64,000 bases of DNA from Sva-07 sp963828415. GTDB lineage: Bacteria > Actinomycetota > Acidimicrobiia > Acidimicrobiales > Ilumatobacteraceae. Numbering within the stretch: the stretch's first letter is position 1; every line of letters starts with the position of its first letter. The stretch is from contig CAWHEI010000001.1 of assembly GCA_963828415.1 (NCBI GenBank), forward strand, positions 496,001 through 560,000. Direction: 5' to 3'. Under the pieces are notes generated by a model, which had not been told where the DNA came from, did not search any database, and saw nothing but the letters and a program-made list of their open reading frames with translations. Below, piece after piece: positions 22,209 through 30,692 of the stretch. The position numbers and the translations under genes are program-made.

Positions 22209-22266
22209 GATCGACCCCCGTTCGTTCGTGAAGTCGCGACCGTACTGCAGCAAGCGGGGAGGAACG

Positions 22267-22569
22267 TCACATCAGGCGACGGGGGATTCGCAGCACGACT
22301 CGGTACGAACCGTCGACGGCGACCGGCCCGAACGAGCGGGAATCGGCCGTGGTCGCGTCAGCGTTGTCGGACACCACCGACATCGTGCCGTCGCGATGAA
22401 CGGCCGAGACGCGCTTGACCAGCCAGAAGCCGGACCGATGCGGGTGCTCGAGGCAACGAAGCTGGCCGACGCGTGGTCGGTCGCTGGGAATTGCCACCAG
22501 GCCCTGCCCGGCCACGAGGGTCGGTTCCATCGAGCGGTCCTCGACGAGGAAGCGACGCGGCATGGGCAT
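22267..22569 (-). CDS. sodX: Nickel superoxide dismutase maturation protease
   Basis: About 100 residues, a very small S26-type signal-peptidase-like enzyme. The nucleophile Ser is in VEDRSMEPTL and the general base Lys in WLVKRVSAV, followed by GTMSVVSDNAD and the end RIPRRL. Family knowledge: SodX removes the N-terminal leader of SodN so that His1 becomes free for nickel binding. It is divergent from sodN with 92 bases between. The start is ambiguous between the ATGs at 22569 and 22563. Confidence 0.85.
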   Translation of the reverse strand: MPMPRRFLVEDRSMEPTLVAGQGLVAIPSDRPRVGQLRCLEHPHRSGFWLVKRVSAVHRDGTMSVVSDNADATTADSRSFGPVAVDGSYRVVLRIPRRLM

Positions 22570-22594
22570 GATCACCGCGGCGGAGTGTATGTTT

Positions 22595-22619
22595 CGATTC
22601 GACGTCCCCCGGGGAATCG
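22595..22619. promoter_or_regulatory. Dyad in the sodX-sodN divergent promoter region
   Basis: CGATTC at 22595-22600 and GAATCG at 22614-22619 form a 6-bp dyad with 13 bases between, around a CCCCGGGG palindrome. It sits midway between the two divergent starts, where a shared operator would be expected. Nickel-responsive Nur control of sodN is known in Streptomyces; I cannot show that this is a Nur site. Confidence 0.35.
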
Positions 22620-22661
22620 TCGACACTGCACACCCCACCACTCAGCACTGAGGAGTTCACC

Positions 22662-23084
22662 ATGTTCGCCAAGTTGTTCGCATCGGCCACCGTCGCTCAC
22701 GCCCACTGCGACCTGTACTGCGGGGTGTACGACCCGGCCCAGGCCAAGATCGAGGCGCTCTCGGTCGTCAAGACGGCCAAGAAGTACGCCGAGTCCGACG
22801 ACGAAGTCTTCCGCGCCCGCTGCATCTCGATCAAGGAGGAACGCGCCGAGGAGACCAAGCACCATCTCATGGTGCTCTGGGCCGACTTCTTCGCTCCTGA
22901 CCACTTCGCCGCGTTCCCGCAGCTCCACGAGCTGTTCTGGAAGGCCATTCACCAGGCTGGCGAGGCCAAGAAGACGATGGACCCCGCCGCCGGCGAGCAA
23001 CTCGTGGCGTACATCGACGAGATCGCCGACATCTTCTGGCAGACCGACAAGGCCAAGCAGATGGGCGTGTACCCGCCGGCCTGA
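22662..23084 (+). CDS. sodN: Nickel-dependent superoxide dismutase
   Basis: 140 residues. A 14-residue leader ending VAHA precedes the mature N-terminus HCDLYCGVYDP. His15, Cys16, Cys20 and Tyr23 correspond to His1, Cys2, Cys6 and Tyr9 of the mature enzyme, the nickel hook. The rest fits the four-helix bundle (ISIKEERAEETKHHLMVLWADFF; ADIFWQTDKAKQ). It converts superoxide to oxygen and peroxide in the cytoplasm. Residue 5 of the hook is Tyr where the family has Pro. GAGGAG lies 6 bases before the ATG. Confidence 0.95.
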   Translation: MFAKLFASATVAHAHCDLYCGVYDPAQAKIEALSVVKTAKKYAESDDEVFRARCISIKEERAEETKHHLMVLWADFFAPDHFAAFPQLHELFWKAIHQAGEAKKTMDPAAGEQLVAYIDEIADIFWQTDKAKQMGVYPPA

Positions 23085-23123
23085 TCCCTGCCGCCGGATC
23101 GGGCTGTAGCGTTCGCCGACAAG

Positions 23124-23780
23124 ATGTCGGACGCGGGCGTTGCTGTCGAACCGAACGAACTCGAGAGCGTTGCGCCCGTCGAGGGTCGATCGACACGCGA
23201 TCAGATCCTCGACGCGGCGCTTTCGTGCTTTGCGCACGCTGGCTACAGCGGTACGTCACTCAACGACATCGCAGCCGAGGTCGGCATCCGCCGTCCCAGC
23301 CTGCTGCACCATTTTTCGTCGAAGGACGCGCTCTACGGTGAGGTGTTCGAGCGCCTCCTGTCGGACTGGTTCGCCCGTCTCGTCGGTGCGATCGAGTCGA
23401 CCGCCACCGGCTGGCCGAAGGTCGAGCAGGTCCTGCGGGCCGGATTCGGCTACTTCGCGGACAACCCGAGCTACGTCACGCTGATGCGCCGGGAGGCGAT
23501 CGACGGTGGAGCACACCTCGGCATCGACCTCGCCGCTGTGCTGCGCCCGATGTACGACCAGGCCGCCGACTACCTCGGACGCGAAATGGATGCGGGAGTG
23601 TTCCGCCACCAGAACCCCGAGCAGTTGCTGCTGACCGGATACGGGGCTCTGCTCAGCTACTTCTCGGACGCACCGTTCCTCGAAGGACTCCTCGACGAGG
23701 ACCCGCTCGCACCAGCGGCGCTCGAACGGCGCAGCGAACACATCATCGAGTTCTTCCGCGCCGCGCTGTTGCCGTCATGA
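23124..23780 (+). CDS. TetR/AcrR-family transcriptional regulator
   Basis: 218 residues. The N-terminal HTH (about 22-70) reads STRDQILDAALSCFAHAGYSGTSLNDIAAEVGIRRPSLLHHFSSKDALY when joined from shorter parts (FAHAGYSGTSLNDIAAEVG; RRPSLLHHFSSK), the standard TetR arrangement. The C-terminal ligand domain has TLMRREAIDGGAH and ends EHIIEFFRAALL. It lies 39 bases after sodN and 7 bases before a thioesterase gene, with which it is probably co-transcribed. Ligand and targets are unknown. Confidence 0.88.
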   Translation: MSDAGVAVEPNELESVAPVEGRSTRDQILDAALSCFAHAGYSGTSLNDIAAEVGIRRPSLLHHFSSKDALYGEVFERLLSDWFARLVGAIESTATGWPKVEQVLRAGFGYFADNPSYVTLMRREAIDGGAHLGIDLAAVLRPMYDQAADYLGREMDAGVFRHQNPEQLLLTGYGALLSYFSDAPFLEGLLDEDPLAPAALERRSEHIIEFFRAALLPS

Positions 23781-23787
23781 TCGCTGG

Positions 23788-24243
23788 ATGACCGGCCGAG
23801 CCGACCAGTACGAGCCCCTCTCCGACGAAGCCGCCGCCCGCTGGGCGAAGTTCGGCCGGTCCGAGACCGTCTACTACCCGATGCTGCTGGGTCTCCACGT
23901 CGAGGAGACCCGCGTCGACTACTGCCGGATGCGGATGCCGTTCAAGGCCGAGTTGTTGCAGCCCGGCGGCATCGTGCACGGCGGAGCGATCGCCTCGCTG
24001 ATGGACGCAGTGCTGGTCCCGGCGGTGGGTTCGGTGCTGGGGCCGAGCGATCGGTTCTCGACCGTCGATCTGCACGTGCAGTACATCGGAGCGGTCAAGG
24101 ACGAGGACGTCGTGGCCGAAGGTTGGGTGACCAAGCGAGGGCGCTCGGTCGTGTTCTGCGAGAGCGAGGCCGTCGGAGCGACCAGCGGACGCCTGATCGC
24201 CCGAAGCGTGCTCACCTACAACGTGTCGCCCGCCCCCGCCTGA
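23788..24243 (+). CDS. PaaI-type hotdog-fold thioesterase
   Basis: 151 residues with the single hotdog domain: MRMPFKAELLQPGGIVHGGAIASLMDA contains the PaaI signature (HGG plus the central helix), then FSTVDLHVQYIGAVKDEDVVAEG and SVVFCESEA as the sheet. Members hydrolyse acyl-CoA thioesters. The neighbouring acyl-CoA synthetase (24433) makes a role in acyl-CoA turnover plausible. It follows the TetR gene by 7 bases. Confidence 0.85.
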   Translation: MTGRADQYEPLSDEAAARWAKFGRSETVYYPMLLGLHVEETRVDYCRMRMPFKAELLQPGGIVHGGAIASLMDAVLVPAVGSVLGPSDRFSTVDLHVQYIGAVKDEDVVAEGWVTKRGRSVVFCESEAVGATSGRLIARSVLTYNVSPAPA

Positions 24244-24256
24244 GCCACGCGACACC

Positions 24257-24371
24257 GTCGTTGCGATGAGCGAAGTGACCGTATGCGGCGGTTTGGCTCA
24301 TCGGAGGCGGTGATCCGGTCGTTGCGATGAGCGAAGTGACCGTATGCGGCGGTTTGGCTCATCGGAGGCGG
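24257..24371. repeat. Tandem doublet of 54-nt repeats carrying 38-nt hairpins
   Basis: Two identical 54-base units (24257-24310 and 24318-24371) are separated by 7 bases. Each contains a 38-base core (24265-24302 and 24326-24363) that starts GATGAGC and ends GCTCATC, with an inner GACCGTAT and CGGCGGT. The cores repeat with a 61-base period. A related doublet with the same period is at 47125-47223. It lies between two co-directional genes. Confidence 0.9.
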
Positions 24372-24432
24372 GGTGCGACAGCGGTCGGGTGACCGCGATG
24401 CGACGGACGCCCAGAGGTACCGTGGAGCCTGC

Positions 24433-26619
24433 ATGGCGACCCCACAGACGACTCCCGACGGTTCCGACGCGCAGACGACGCTCTCCGAGCGCGACTCCAA
24501 AGTGCTGCTGGCCGAGTACGGCGTGCCGATTGCGTCGGAACGGTTCGTCGCCACCGCTGTCGAGGCGGGAGCGGCCGCCGACGAACTCGGGTTTCCCGTC
24601 GTTGCCAAGCTGAACGGCGACGCGATCGCCCACAAGACCGAACGGGGCCTGGTGAAGCTGCGCCTCGGCGACCGCAGCGCCGTCGAGACGGCTGCCGCAG
24701 ATCTGCTCGCCGCCGCAACGCCTGCCGATGGTGACGTGACGGTCCTCATCGCCCCGATGATCTCCGGGAATCGGGAGTTGATCGCCGGCGTGGTCCGCGA
24801 TCCCCAGTTCGGACCGACCGTCATGCTCGGCGTCGGCGGAATCCTGGCCGAAGCCGTTGCCGACGTCGTGTTCCGCCCAGCGCCGGTCGACGACGTCACG
24901 GCATCGGAGATGATCGACGATCTCGCAACGCAGAAGCTCCTCGGTGCGTTCCGTGGCGAAGCCGAAGTCGATCGGCGTCAACTCGTCGACGTGATCGTCG
25001 GGCTCGGTCGACTTGCCTCCGAACGCCATGACGTGGCGAGCGTCGACATCAACCCGTTGATCGTGCAGCCCGACGGCTCGGTCGTCGCCGTCGACGGGCT
25101 GGTCGAACTCGGCGCACCCGGCGAATCGGTGCGCGCTCAGAGTCGTCAACGTCCGACCGACGAGCAGTTCCGAGCGCTGTTCGACCCGAAGGGCGTGCTG
25201 GTCACCGGTGCATCCACACACCCCGGGAAGTTCGGGTTCGTGTCGCTCCACAACCTGCTCGCCAGCGGATATGCGGGCGGCGTGTACGGCACCAACCTCA
25301 AGGGCGAAGAGGTGCTCGGCATCACGACCGTCGCCGACATCGCAGAGCTGCCCGACGGCGTCATCGATCTGGTCTTCGTGTGCACGCCTGCCAGCGCCAA
25401 CCCTGATCTGCTCCGCGCCTGTGCGGCAAAAGGAGTCCGCGCTGCGTTCCTCACGTCAGCGGGATACGGCGAGGCCGGCGAAGCGGGCCAGCACGCCGAA
25501 GACGAACTCGTGGCACTCGCCGACGAGCTCGGCATCCTGCTCGCCGGTCCGAATGGCCAGGGCGTCGTCAGCACACCCGCCAACCTGTGTGCGCAGATCG
25601 TCGCGCCGTATCCACCGGCAGGCGGGATCGGCGTGGCCAGCCAGAGTGGCAACTTCGTGTCGAGCTTTCTGAACATGTCACGGGCGAGCGGCGTCGGGAT
25701 CAGCCGCGCCGTGTCGGCAGGCAACGCGGCGGCGGTCACCGTCGCCGACTACCTCGACTGGTACGCGGACGATGCGGCAACGTCGGTCGGCCTTGCGTAC
25801 GTCGAGGGCATCGTCGACGGACGCGGCTTGATGGATCGCCTCGCAGGTGCCGCTGCTCGCAAGCCGCTCGTGCTGGTGAAAGGCGGCGCCACCGAAGGCG
25901 GAGCGCAGGCGGCGGCCAGTCACACCGGGGCGCTCGCAGCAAACGACAAGATCTTCGACGGCGAGTGTCGGGCGGCGGGCATCACGCGTGCCGCCACGGT
26001 GACCGAGGCATTCGAGGCCGCAGCGACGTTTGCCACCCAACCGCTCCCGAAGGGGCCGAACACGATCGTGCTCACCACGGCCGGCGGCTGGGGCGTGGTG
26101 ACCGCCGATGCGATCACCCGCGATCCCGACCTCGTGCTCATGGACCTGCCCGCCGACCTGCAAGCGTCGATCGACACGAAGTTGCCCCCGCGCTGGAGCC
26201 GCAACAACCCGGTCGACTGCGCCGGCGGCGAAGTGCGCGACACCATTCCCGAGGTGATGGCGCTGATCGCCGAGCACCCCGACGTCGACGCCGTGATCTA
26301 TCTGGGTCTCGGAATCCAGAGCAACCAAGCGCGGATGATGAGCGAGGGACGCTTCTACCCCGACCACGGTCTGGAGCGCATCGTCGCCTATCACCAGCGC
26401 CAGGACGAACGTTTCGCCGAGGCAGCGCACGAGCTGAGCCTCGCCACGGGCAAGCCGATCCTGGTCGCTACCGAGCTGGCGATCGCCGACCCCGAGAACG
26501 CAGGTCCCGCAACGGTGCGCCGATTGGGTCGCCTGTGCTACCCGAGCGGCGGACAGGCCGTTACCGCGCTCGGCCACCTCGTGCGCTACGCGAAGTTCCG
26601 CGAGGCGCATCAGCGGTGA
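24433..26619 (+). CDS. Acyl-CoA synthetase, NDP-forming (acetate-CoA ligase family)
   Basis: 728 residues. Order: ATP-grasp domain first (about 15-230; FPVVAKLNGDAIAHKTERG, then SVDINPLIV), then CoA-binding Rossmann domain (about 245-370; VLVTGASTHPGKFGFVSLHN), then the ligase domain with IGVASQSGNFVSSFLN and the phosphohistidine segment ASHTGALA. Such enzymes interconvert acyl-CoA plus NDP and acid plus NTP. GPNGQGVV stands where many members have GPNCxG. The start at 24433 follows CGTGGAGCC. PBP4 overlaps its end by GTGA. Confidence 0.87.
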   Translation: MATPQTTPDGSDAQTTLSERDSKVLLAEYGVPIASERFVATAVEAGAAADELGFPVVAKLNGDAIAHKTERGLVKLRLGDRSAVETAAADLLAAATPADGDVTVLIAPMISGNRELIAGVVRDPQFGPTVMLGVGGILAEAVADVVFRPAPVDDVTASEMIDDLATQKLLGAFRGEAEVDRRQLVDVIVGLGRLASERHDVASVDINPLIVQPDGSVVAVDGLVELGAPGESVRAQSRQRPTDEQFRALFDPKGVLVTGASTHPGKFGFVSLHNLLASGYAGGVYGTNLKGEEVLGITTVADIAELPDGVIDLVFVCTPASANPDLLRACAAKGVRAAFLTSAGYGEAGEAGQHAEDELVALADELGILLAGPNGQGVVSTPANLCAQIVAPYPPAGGIGVASQSGNFVSSFLNMSRASGVGISRAVSAGNAAAVTVADYLDWYADDAATSVGLAYVEGIVDGRGLMDRLAGAAARKPLVLVKGGATEGGAQAAASHTGALAANDKIFDGECRAAGITRAATVTEAFEAAATFATQPLPKGPNTIVLTTAGGWGVVTADAITRDPDLVLMDLPADLQASIDTKLPPRWSRNNPVDCAGGEVRDTIPEVMALIAEHPDVDAVIYLGLGIQSNQARMMSEGRFYPDHGLERIVAYHQRQDERFAEAAHELSLATGKPILVATELAIADPENAGPATVRRLGRLCYPSGGQAVTALGHLVRYAKFREAHQR

Positions 26620-28112
26620 ACGAACGTCGGCCGCCGGTGCGGCGTCGGAACCAGCGTCGGGGTCCGGGCCCTTGGCTCGTGCTGTCGCTGGTGGCGGTGG
26701 TCCCGATCGTCGCGCTGCTCGCCGTGTACTCGTGGTCAGCGAACCAGCACGACGGCAACGAGGCAGCCCCGCCAATCGAACCGGGTACGGTCGCGCCGAC
26801 GCCACTGCCTGCGCTGTCGACCGGCGTGGCCTCGTTCCGCCGCCTCCCGACGATCATCTCGCGCGAACTCAACACCGGCGTCTTCGCTGCGGAGGTCAGC
26901 CCGTTCCTGGCTTCGCTGAACGACCGGTCCTGCGGCGCGGTCTCCGTGGACGGCGAGCTGATGGGGGAGCGCAACGCCGACCTGGCCGTGATCCCGGCCA
27001 GCAACCAGAAGATCCCGGTCGCAGCGGCGGCGCTCGAACAGCTCGGCGCGGACTTCCGCTACTCCACCACGGTGACCGCGGGGTCGGCCCCACAGGGTGG
27101 CGTGGTCGCCGGTGATCTGTTCCTGGTCGGTGGCGGCGATCCGCTGTTGTCGTCGGATTGGTATCCGGCGTCGAACCTCGAGCTGAATCCGGTCACGTCG
27201 CCGACGTCGCTGGACACGCTCGCCGATCGTGTGGCTGCCGCCGGTGTCACCGAGGTCACCGGCTCGGTCGTCGGTGACGGCAGCCGCTACGACGACGAGT
27301 ACTTCGCTCCGGGTTGGGGCGATGGTGTGGCCGGTCTCGAAGGTGGGCCGTACGACGCGCTGATGGCAAACGACTCACGAGTCCTCGGGGATCCGCTGCG
27401 TGGCAACGATCCCAGCGAGGCAGCCGCTCGCGAGTTCACGCAGTTGCTCGAAGCCCGAGGGATCGAGGTCGGCGGCGAGGCGTCGACGGGCGTGTCACCC
27501 ACCGGTGCGGCGACCGTTGCGTCCATCGAGTCGGCGCCGCTGTCGGATGTCGTCGCAGAGATGCTGGGAAACAGCGACAACAACACCGCCGAGATGATGG
27601 TCAAGGAGCTCGGCGTCACCGCGTCGACACCAGGCACTCGTGAAGCGGGCCTCGCCGTCGTGCGCGAGCATCTCGTCGAGTTGGGCGTCGACGTTGCTCC
27701 CATCGTGCTGGTCGACGGCTCAGGGCTCAGCCTCGACAACCGGCTCACGTGCGATGCGATCCTCACGGTGCTGCAGCGTTCGGGCTTCGACTCGCCTGTC
27801 GGCCAGGGGCTACCGGTGGCCGGCCAGACCGGCACCTTGGCAACGGCGTTCGTCGATCACCCCGTCGCCGGGCGGTTGCGTGGCAAGACCGGCACGCTGA
27901 ACAATCCTCCGTTCAACGTCGATCCGCCCGCAGTCAAGGCGCTCGCCGGGTTCCTCCCTGTCGAGGGCGGTAGCGCCGTGGAATACGTGTTGATCCTCAA
28001 CGGTCCCACGATCTCGGACCAGAGCGAATATCGGCCGCTGTGGGAGGCGCTCGCAGACGCCCTCGACACCTATCCAGCCGGCGTTTCGCCGGCCGATGTG
28101 GGACCGCGATGA
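26616..28112 (+). CDS. dacB: PBP4-type D-Ala-D-Ala carboxypeptidase/endopeptidase (copy 1)
   Basis: 498 residues. A basic N-terminus and one membrane anchor (about 19-38) export the enzyme to the wall side. The three penicillin-binding motifs of family S13 are present: SNQK at 129-132, SDN in GNSDNNTAEMM near 320, and KTG in GKTGTLNNP near 424. GGGDPLL and YDDEYF are typical of the inserted domains. It trims or cuts peptidoglycan stem peptides. It starts GTG overlapping the ligase stop and overlaps its paralogue by ATGA. Confidence 0.9.
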   Translation: MNERRPPVRRRNQRRGPGPWLVLSLVAVVPIVALLAVYSWSANQHDGNEAAPPIEPGTVAPTPLPALSTGVASFRRLPTIISRELNTGVFAAEVSPFLASLNDRSCGAVSVDGELMGERNADLAVIPASNQKIPVAAAALEQLGADFRYSTTVTAGSAPQGGVVAGDLFLVGGGDPLLSSDWYPASNLELNPVTSPTSLDTLADRVAAAGVTEVTGSVVGDGSRYDDEYFAPGWGDGVAGLEGGPYDALMANDSRVLGDPLRGNDPSEAAAREFTQLLEARGIEVGGEASTGVSPTGAATVASIESAPLSDVVAEMLGNSDNNTAEMMVKELGVTASTPGTREAGLAVVREHLVELGVDVAPIVLVDGSGLSLDNRLTCDAILTVLQRSGFDSPVGQGLPVAGQTGTLATAFVDHPVAGRLRGKTGTLNNPPFNVDPPAVKALAGFLPVEGGSAVEYVLILNGPTISDQSEYRPLWEALADALDTYPAGVSPADVGPR

Positions 28113-29632
28113 GCCCCAACGACCCGTCGTTGCGATCCGAGCCGGCGCCCGTCGCCGGCGTGCCGGTCCGGTACCGACGTGGACCCCTGGTCGGGCTCGT
28201 GCTGATGGCCCTCGTGCCGCTCGGCGCGCTCACTGCGCTGCTGCTGTGGAGCGATGCACAAGCCGACGAGCACGAGGCAGCGACGCAGTCCGATCCGACC
28301 GAACTCGACGACGCTGCAGCGGCCGTCGAACCGAGCCCAGCGCTGACGACGTCGATCGTCACGGCGCGCCGAGTTCCGGCAACGCTCGCCCGTCTCGGCG
28401 CCGACAACGAGCTGGATGCCGCCATCGAAGAGCTCGCTGTGTTCATCGATGCGCAGTCCTGTCTCGTCGTGTCGATCGACGGCCGGGTCGTCAGTACGTG
28501 GAACGGGGACGTCGGGGTGATTCCAGCGAGCACGAACAAGCTATTGATCGCTGGTGCCGCAATGGAGATCCTCGGCGGCGACCATCGATTCACCACCTCG
28601 GTCGCGGCGTCGCCGGCGGTCGATGGCGTTGTCGATGGTGACCTCTATCTGGTCGGTGGTGGTGATCCGCTGCTCGTGGCGGCCGACTTCCCGGCCGACG
28701 ACGACGCTGCTGACGCATCGGCGACCACGTCGCTCGATGCGCTCGCCGACGCCGTCGTGGCGTCAGGGATCACGACGGTTCGCGGTTCGATCGTGGGTGA
28801 CGCAACCCGCTACGACGATCAGTACGTCAATCCGACCTGGGGGACCGGGGTGGCGTTCGTCGACGCCGGCCCGATCGGAGGGCTGCTGGTCAACGACGGA
28901 CGAACCGTCGGGCGGTCGGGTCGTCAGCGTGACCCGGGTGAGGCTGCTGCCCGGGAGTTCGCCCGGCTGCTGCGCGATCGCGGCGTGTCGGTCTCCAACG
29001 GCTGGGAGTCCGGCGTCGTCGAACCCGGCACACCGGTGATCGCCACGGTCGAATCGGCGCCGCTGACGAACATCGTCGCTGACATGCTCACGCGGAGCGA
29101 CAACGACACCGCCGAGATGCTCGTCAAGGAGCTCGGCGTCGTCGGCGCGGCGACTGGTACGACGCCGGCCGGACTGCAGGTGCTCGACAGCACCGTTCGC
29201 TCATGGGGCGTTCCGATGGACAACACCGTGCTCGCCGACGGTTCGGGTCTCAGCGCGAACAACCGGTTGACCTGTGACACGCTGGTCGGCGTGCTCCACC
29301 ACCTTGCGGACACACCATCGATCGCCGGACTGCCGGTGGCCGGTCGCACCGGCACGCTCGTCGACGAGTTCCTGGGCAGTCCCGTCGAGGGGCGCCTCGT
29401 CGCGAAGACCGGAACGCTGACCAACCCGCCCGCCGACGCCGATCCTCCGGAGGTCAAGGCGCTTGCGGGTTACCTCGACGCACCCAACGGTGACCTCCTC
29501 GAGTTCGCCCTGGTGCTCAACGGACAGGGATACGTCGGCCTCGACGGCTACCTCGGATTCTGGTCGGCGCTCGCCGAGCGGTTGGCGGAATACCCCACCG
29601 GGCCCGATGCCGCCTCGCTGGGGCCCCGCTGA
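28109..29632 (+). CDS. PBP4-type D-Ala-D-Ala carboxypeptidase/endopeptidase (copy 2)
   Basis: 507 residues and clearly paralogous to the preceding gene along its whole length: membrane anchor at about 28-47, STNK at 141-144, SDN in RSDNDTAEMLVKELG, KTG in AKTGTLTNPP, and the same GGGDPLL, RYDDQY and VLADGSGLSANNRL blocks. The catalytic residues are intact, so both copies should be active. It overlaps copy 1 by ATGA, which suggests a tandem duplication followed by divergence. Confidence 0.9.
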   Translation: MSPNDPSLRSEPAPVAGVPVRYRRGPLVGLVLMALVPLGALTALLLWSDAQADEHEAATQSDPTELDDAAAAVEPSPALTTSIVTARRVPATLARLGADNELDAAIEELAVFIDAQSCLVVSIDGRVVSTWNGDVGVIPASTNKLLIAGAAMEILGGDHRFTTSVAASPAVDGVVDGDLYLVGGGDPLLVAADFPADDDAADASATTSLDALADAVVASGITTVRGSIVGDATRYDDQYVNPTWGTGVAFVDAGPIGGLLVNDGRTVGRSGRQRDPGEAAAREFARLLRDRGVSVSNGWESGVVEPGTPVIATVESAPLTNIVADMLTRSDNDTAEMLVKELGVVGAATGTTPAGLQVLDSTVRSWGVPMDNTVLADGSGLSANNRLTCDTLVGVLHHLADTPSIAGLPVAGRTGTLVDEFLGSPVEGRLVAKTGTLTNPPADADPPEVKALAGYLDAPNGDLLEFALVLNGQGYVGLDGYLGFWSALAERLAEYPTGPDAASLGPR

Positions 29633-29634
29633 CC

Positions 29635-30294
29635 ATGGCGGTCATGGCGATGTTCCCGCTGGGATCAGTACTGCTGCCCGGTGGCGTCCTGCCGCTCCAC
29701 GTCTTCGAGCCGCGCTATCGCGACATGATCCGCGACTGCTTGCGTGCCGACGGTGATCCCGAGTTCGGCCAGGCGCTGATCTCGCATGGTTGGGAGACCG
29801 GTGGTGGCGACGACCGTGTGATGGTGGGGACCGTTGCGCAGATGCTCCAGGTCGACGCGATCGACGAGAATCGCTACGCGCTCGTGGCGGTCGGAACGCG
29901 GCGCATCAGGATCAACGCATGGTTGCCGGACGATCCATATCCGATCGCCGACGTCGATGACTGGCCGGACGAGGACCCTGACCCGCCCGGTCTCGCGCTC
30001 GACGTGGCCGCTTCGCACGCCCGTGTCCGCGCGGCGCGGTTGCTGGCAACCCAGGTCGTCAACCAACTCGACGAGATCGATCCGGCCGAGTTCGGGGGTG
30101 CATCAGTCGACGCCGGCGACGACGACATCTCCGACGACCCGCTGTTGGCCACCTACCACCTGGGCACCCTCGCGCCGATCGGCCCGGCGGATCGGTTCCG
30201 TCTGCTCGCAGCGCCTGGGCCGGCCCAGCGGCTCGATCTGCTCGACGAGATCCTCGATGACGTCGAAGCAATGTTGAAGTTCCGCCTTTCGTGA
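29635..30294 (+). CDS. LON substrate-binding-domain protein
   Basis: 219 residues. It opens MFPLGSVLLPGGVLPLHVFEPRYRDM, the hallmark of the N-terminal LON (PUA-like) domain (quoted in part: PGGVLPLHVFEPRYR). There is no AAA+ or protease domain, so this is one of the stand-alone LON-domain proteins of bacteria, whose function is unknown. The C-terminal part is helical (RVRAARLLATQVVNQL; LDEILDDVEAMLKFRL). It begins 2 bases after the PBP4 copy 2 stop and overlaps the next gene by GTGA. Confidence 0.85.
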   Translation: MAVMAMFPLGSVLLPGGVLPLHVFEPRYRDMIRDCLRADGDPEFGQALISHGWETGGGDDRVMVGTVAQMLQVDAIDENRYALVAVGTRRIRINAWLPDDPYPIADVDDWPDEDPDPPGLALDVAASHARVRAARLLATQVVNQLDEIDPAEFGGASVDAGDDDISDDPLLATYHLGTLAPIGPADRFRLLAAPGPAQRLDLLDEILDDVEAMLKFRLS

Positions 30295-30680
30295 TAGAAA
30301 CGATGACCGTGTCAGACACCAGCGATCTCGAACAGCGTCTCGCCCGACAGGCGCAGAAGGCCAAGCAGGCCGAAGAGGCAGCGTCGGTCGGCGACATCAT
30401 CGACTATGTCAAGGAGTACGCGAAGCAGGAGACCCTGGGTCCGCTCAAAGGGGCAGGGAACTGGCTCGGGTACGGATTCGCTGCGGCGGCCTCGCTCGGC
30501 CTGGGTCTCGTGCTTCTCCTGATCGGCCTGCTCCGCCTGCTGCAGACCGAATGGACACGATCGGCGACCGGCAGCCTGTCGTGGGTGTCGTACCTCATCG
30601 TTCTGATCGTTGCCGCGATCGTGTTGGCCATCACGCTGATGCGGATCAAGAAGGCGACCCTCCACAAGGAACCCAAGTAA
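30291..30680 (+). CDS. Two-helix membrane protein, holin-X-like
   Basis: 129 residues. A charged amphipathic N-terminal helix (LEQRLARQAQKAKQAEEAAS) is followed by YVKEYAKQETLGPLKGAGNW, then two membrane helices (about 62-82 and 98-118) and a Lys-rich tail. This plan resembles actinobacterial holin-superfamily-III/DUF1469 proteins. Here it is a chromosomal gene, not obviously phage. The start is GTG 30291 by overlap with the previous stop; ATG 30303 is an alternative. It is the first of three small genes upstream of the sulfur-carrier operon. Confidence 0.7.
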   Translation: MIETMTVSDTSDLEQRLARQAQKAKQAEEAASVGDIIDYVKEYAKQETLGPLKGAGNWLGYGFAAAASLGLGLVLLLIGLLRLLQTEWTRSATGSLSWVSYLIVLIVAAIVLAITLMRIKKATLHKEPK

Positions 30681-30692
30681 GGAGCCTGCGTC

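Noticed and set aside
24257..24371. Direct repeats that might be a small CRISPR array
   Set aside because: Only two units, palindromic to the core, with a 7-base gap between the 54-base repeats and no cas genes anywhere in the window.
30291..30680. Prophage holin
   Set aside because: No lysin, structural or integrase genes nearby; the two-helix plan is common in chromosomal actinobacterial proteins.
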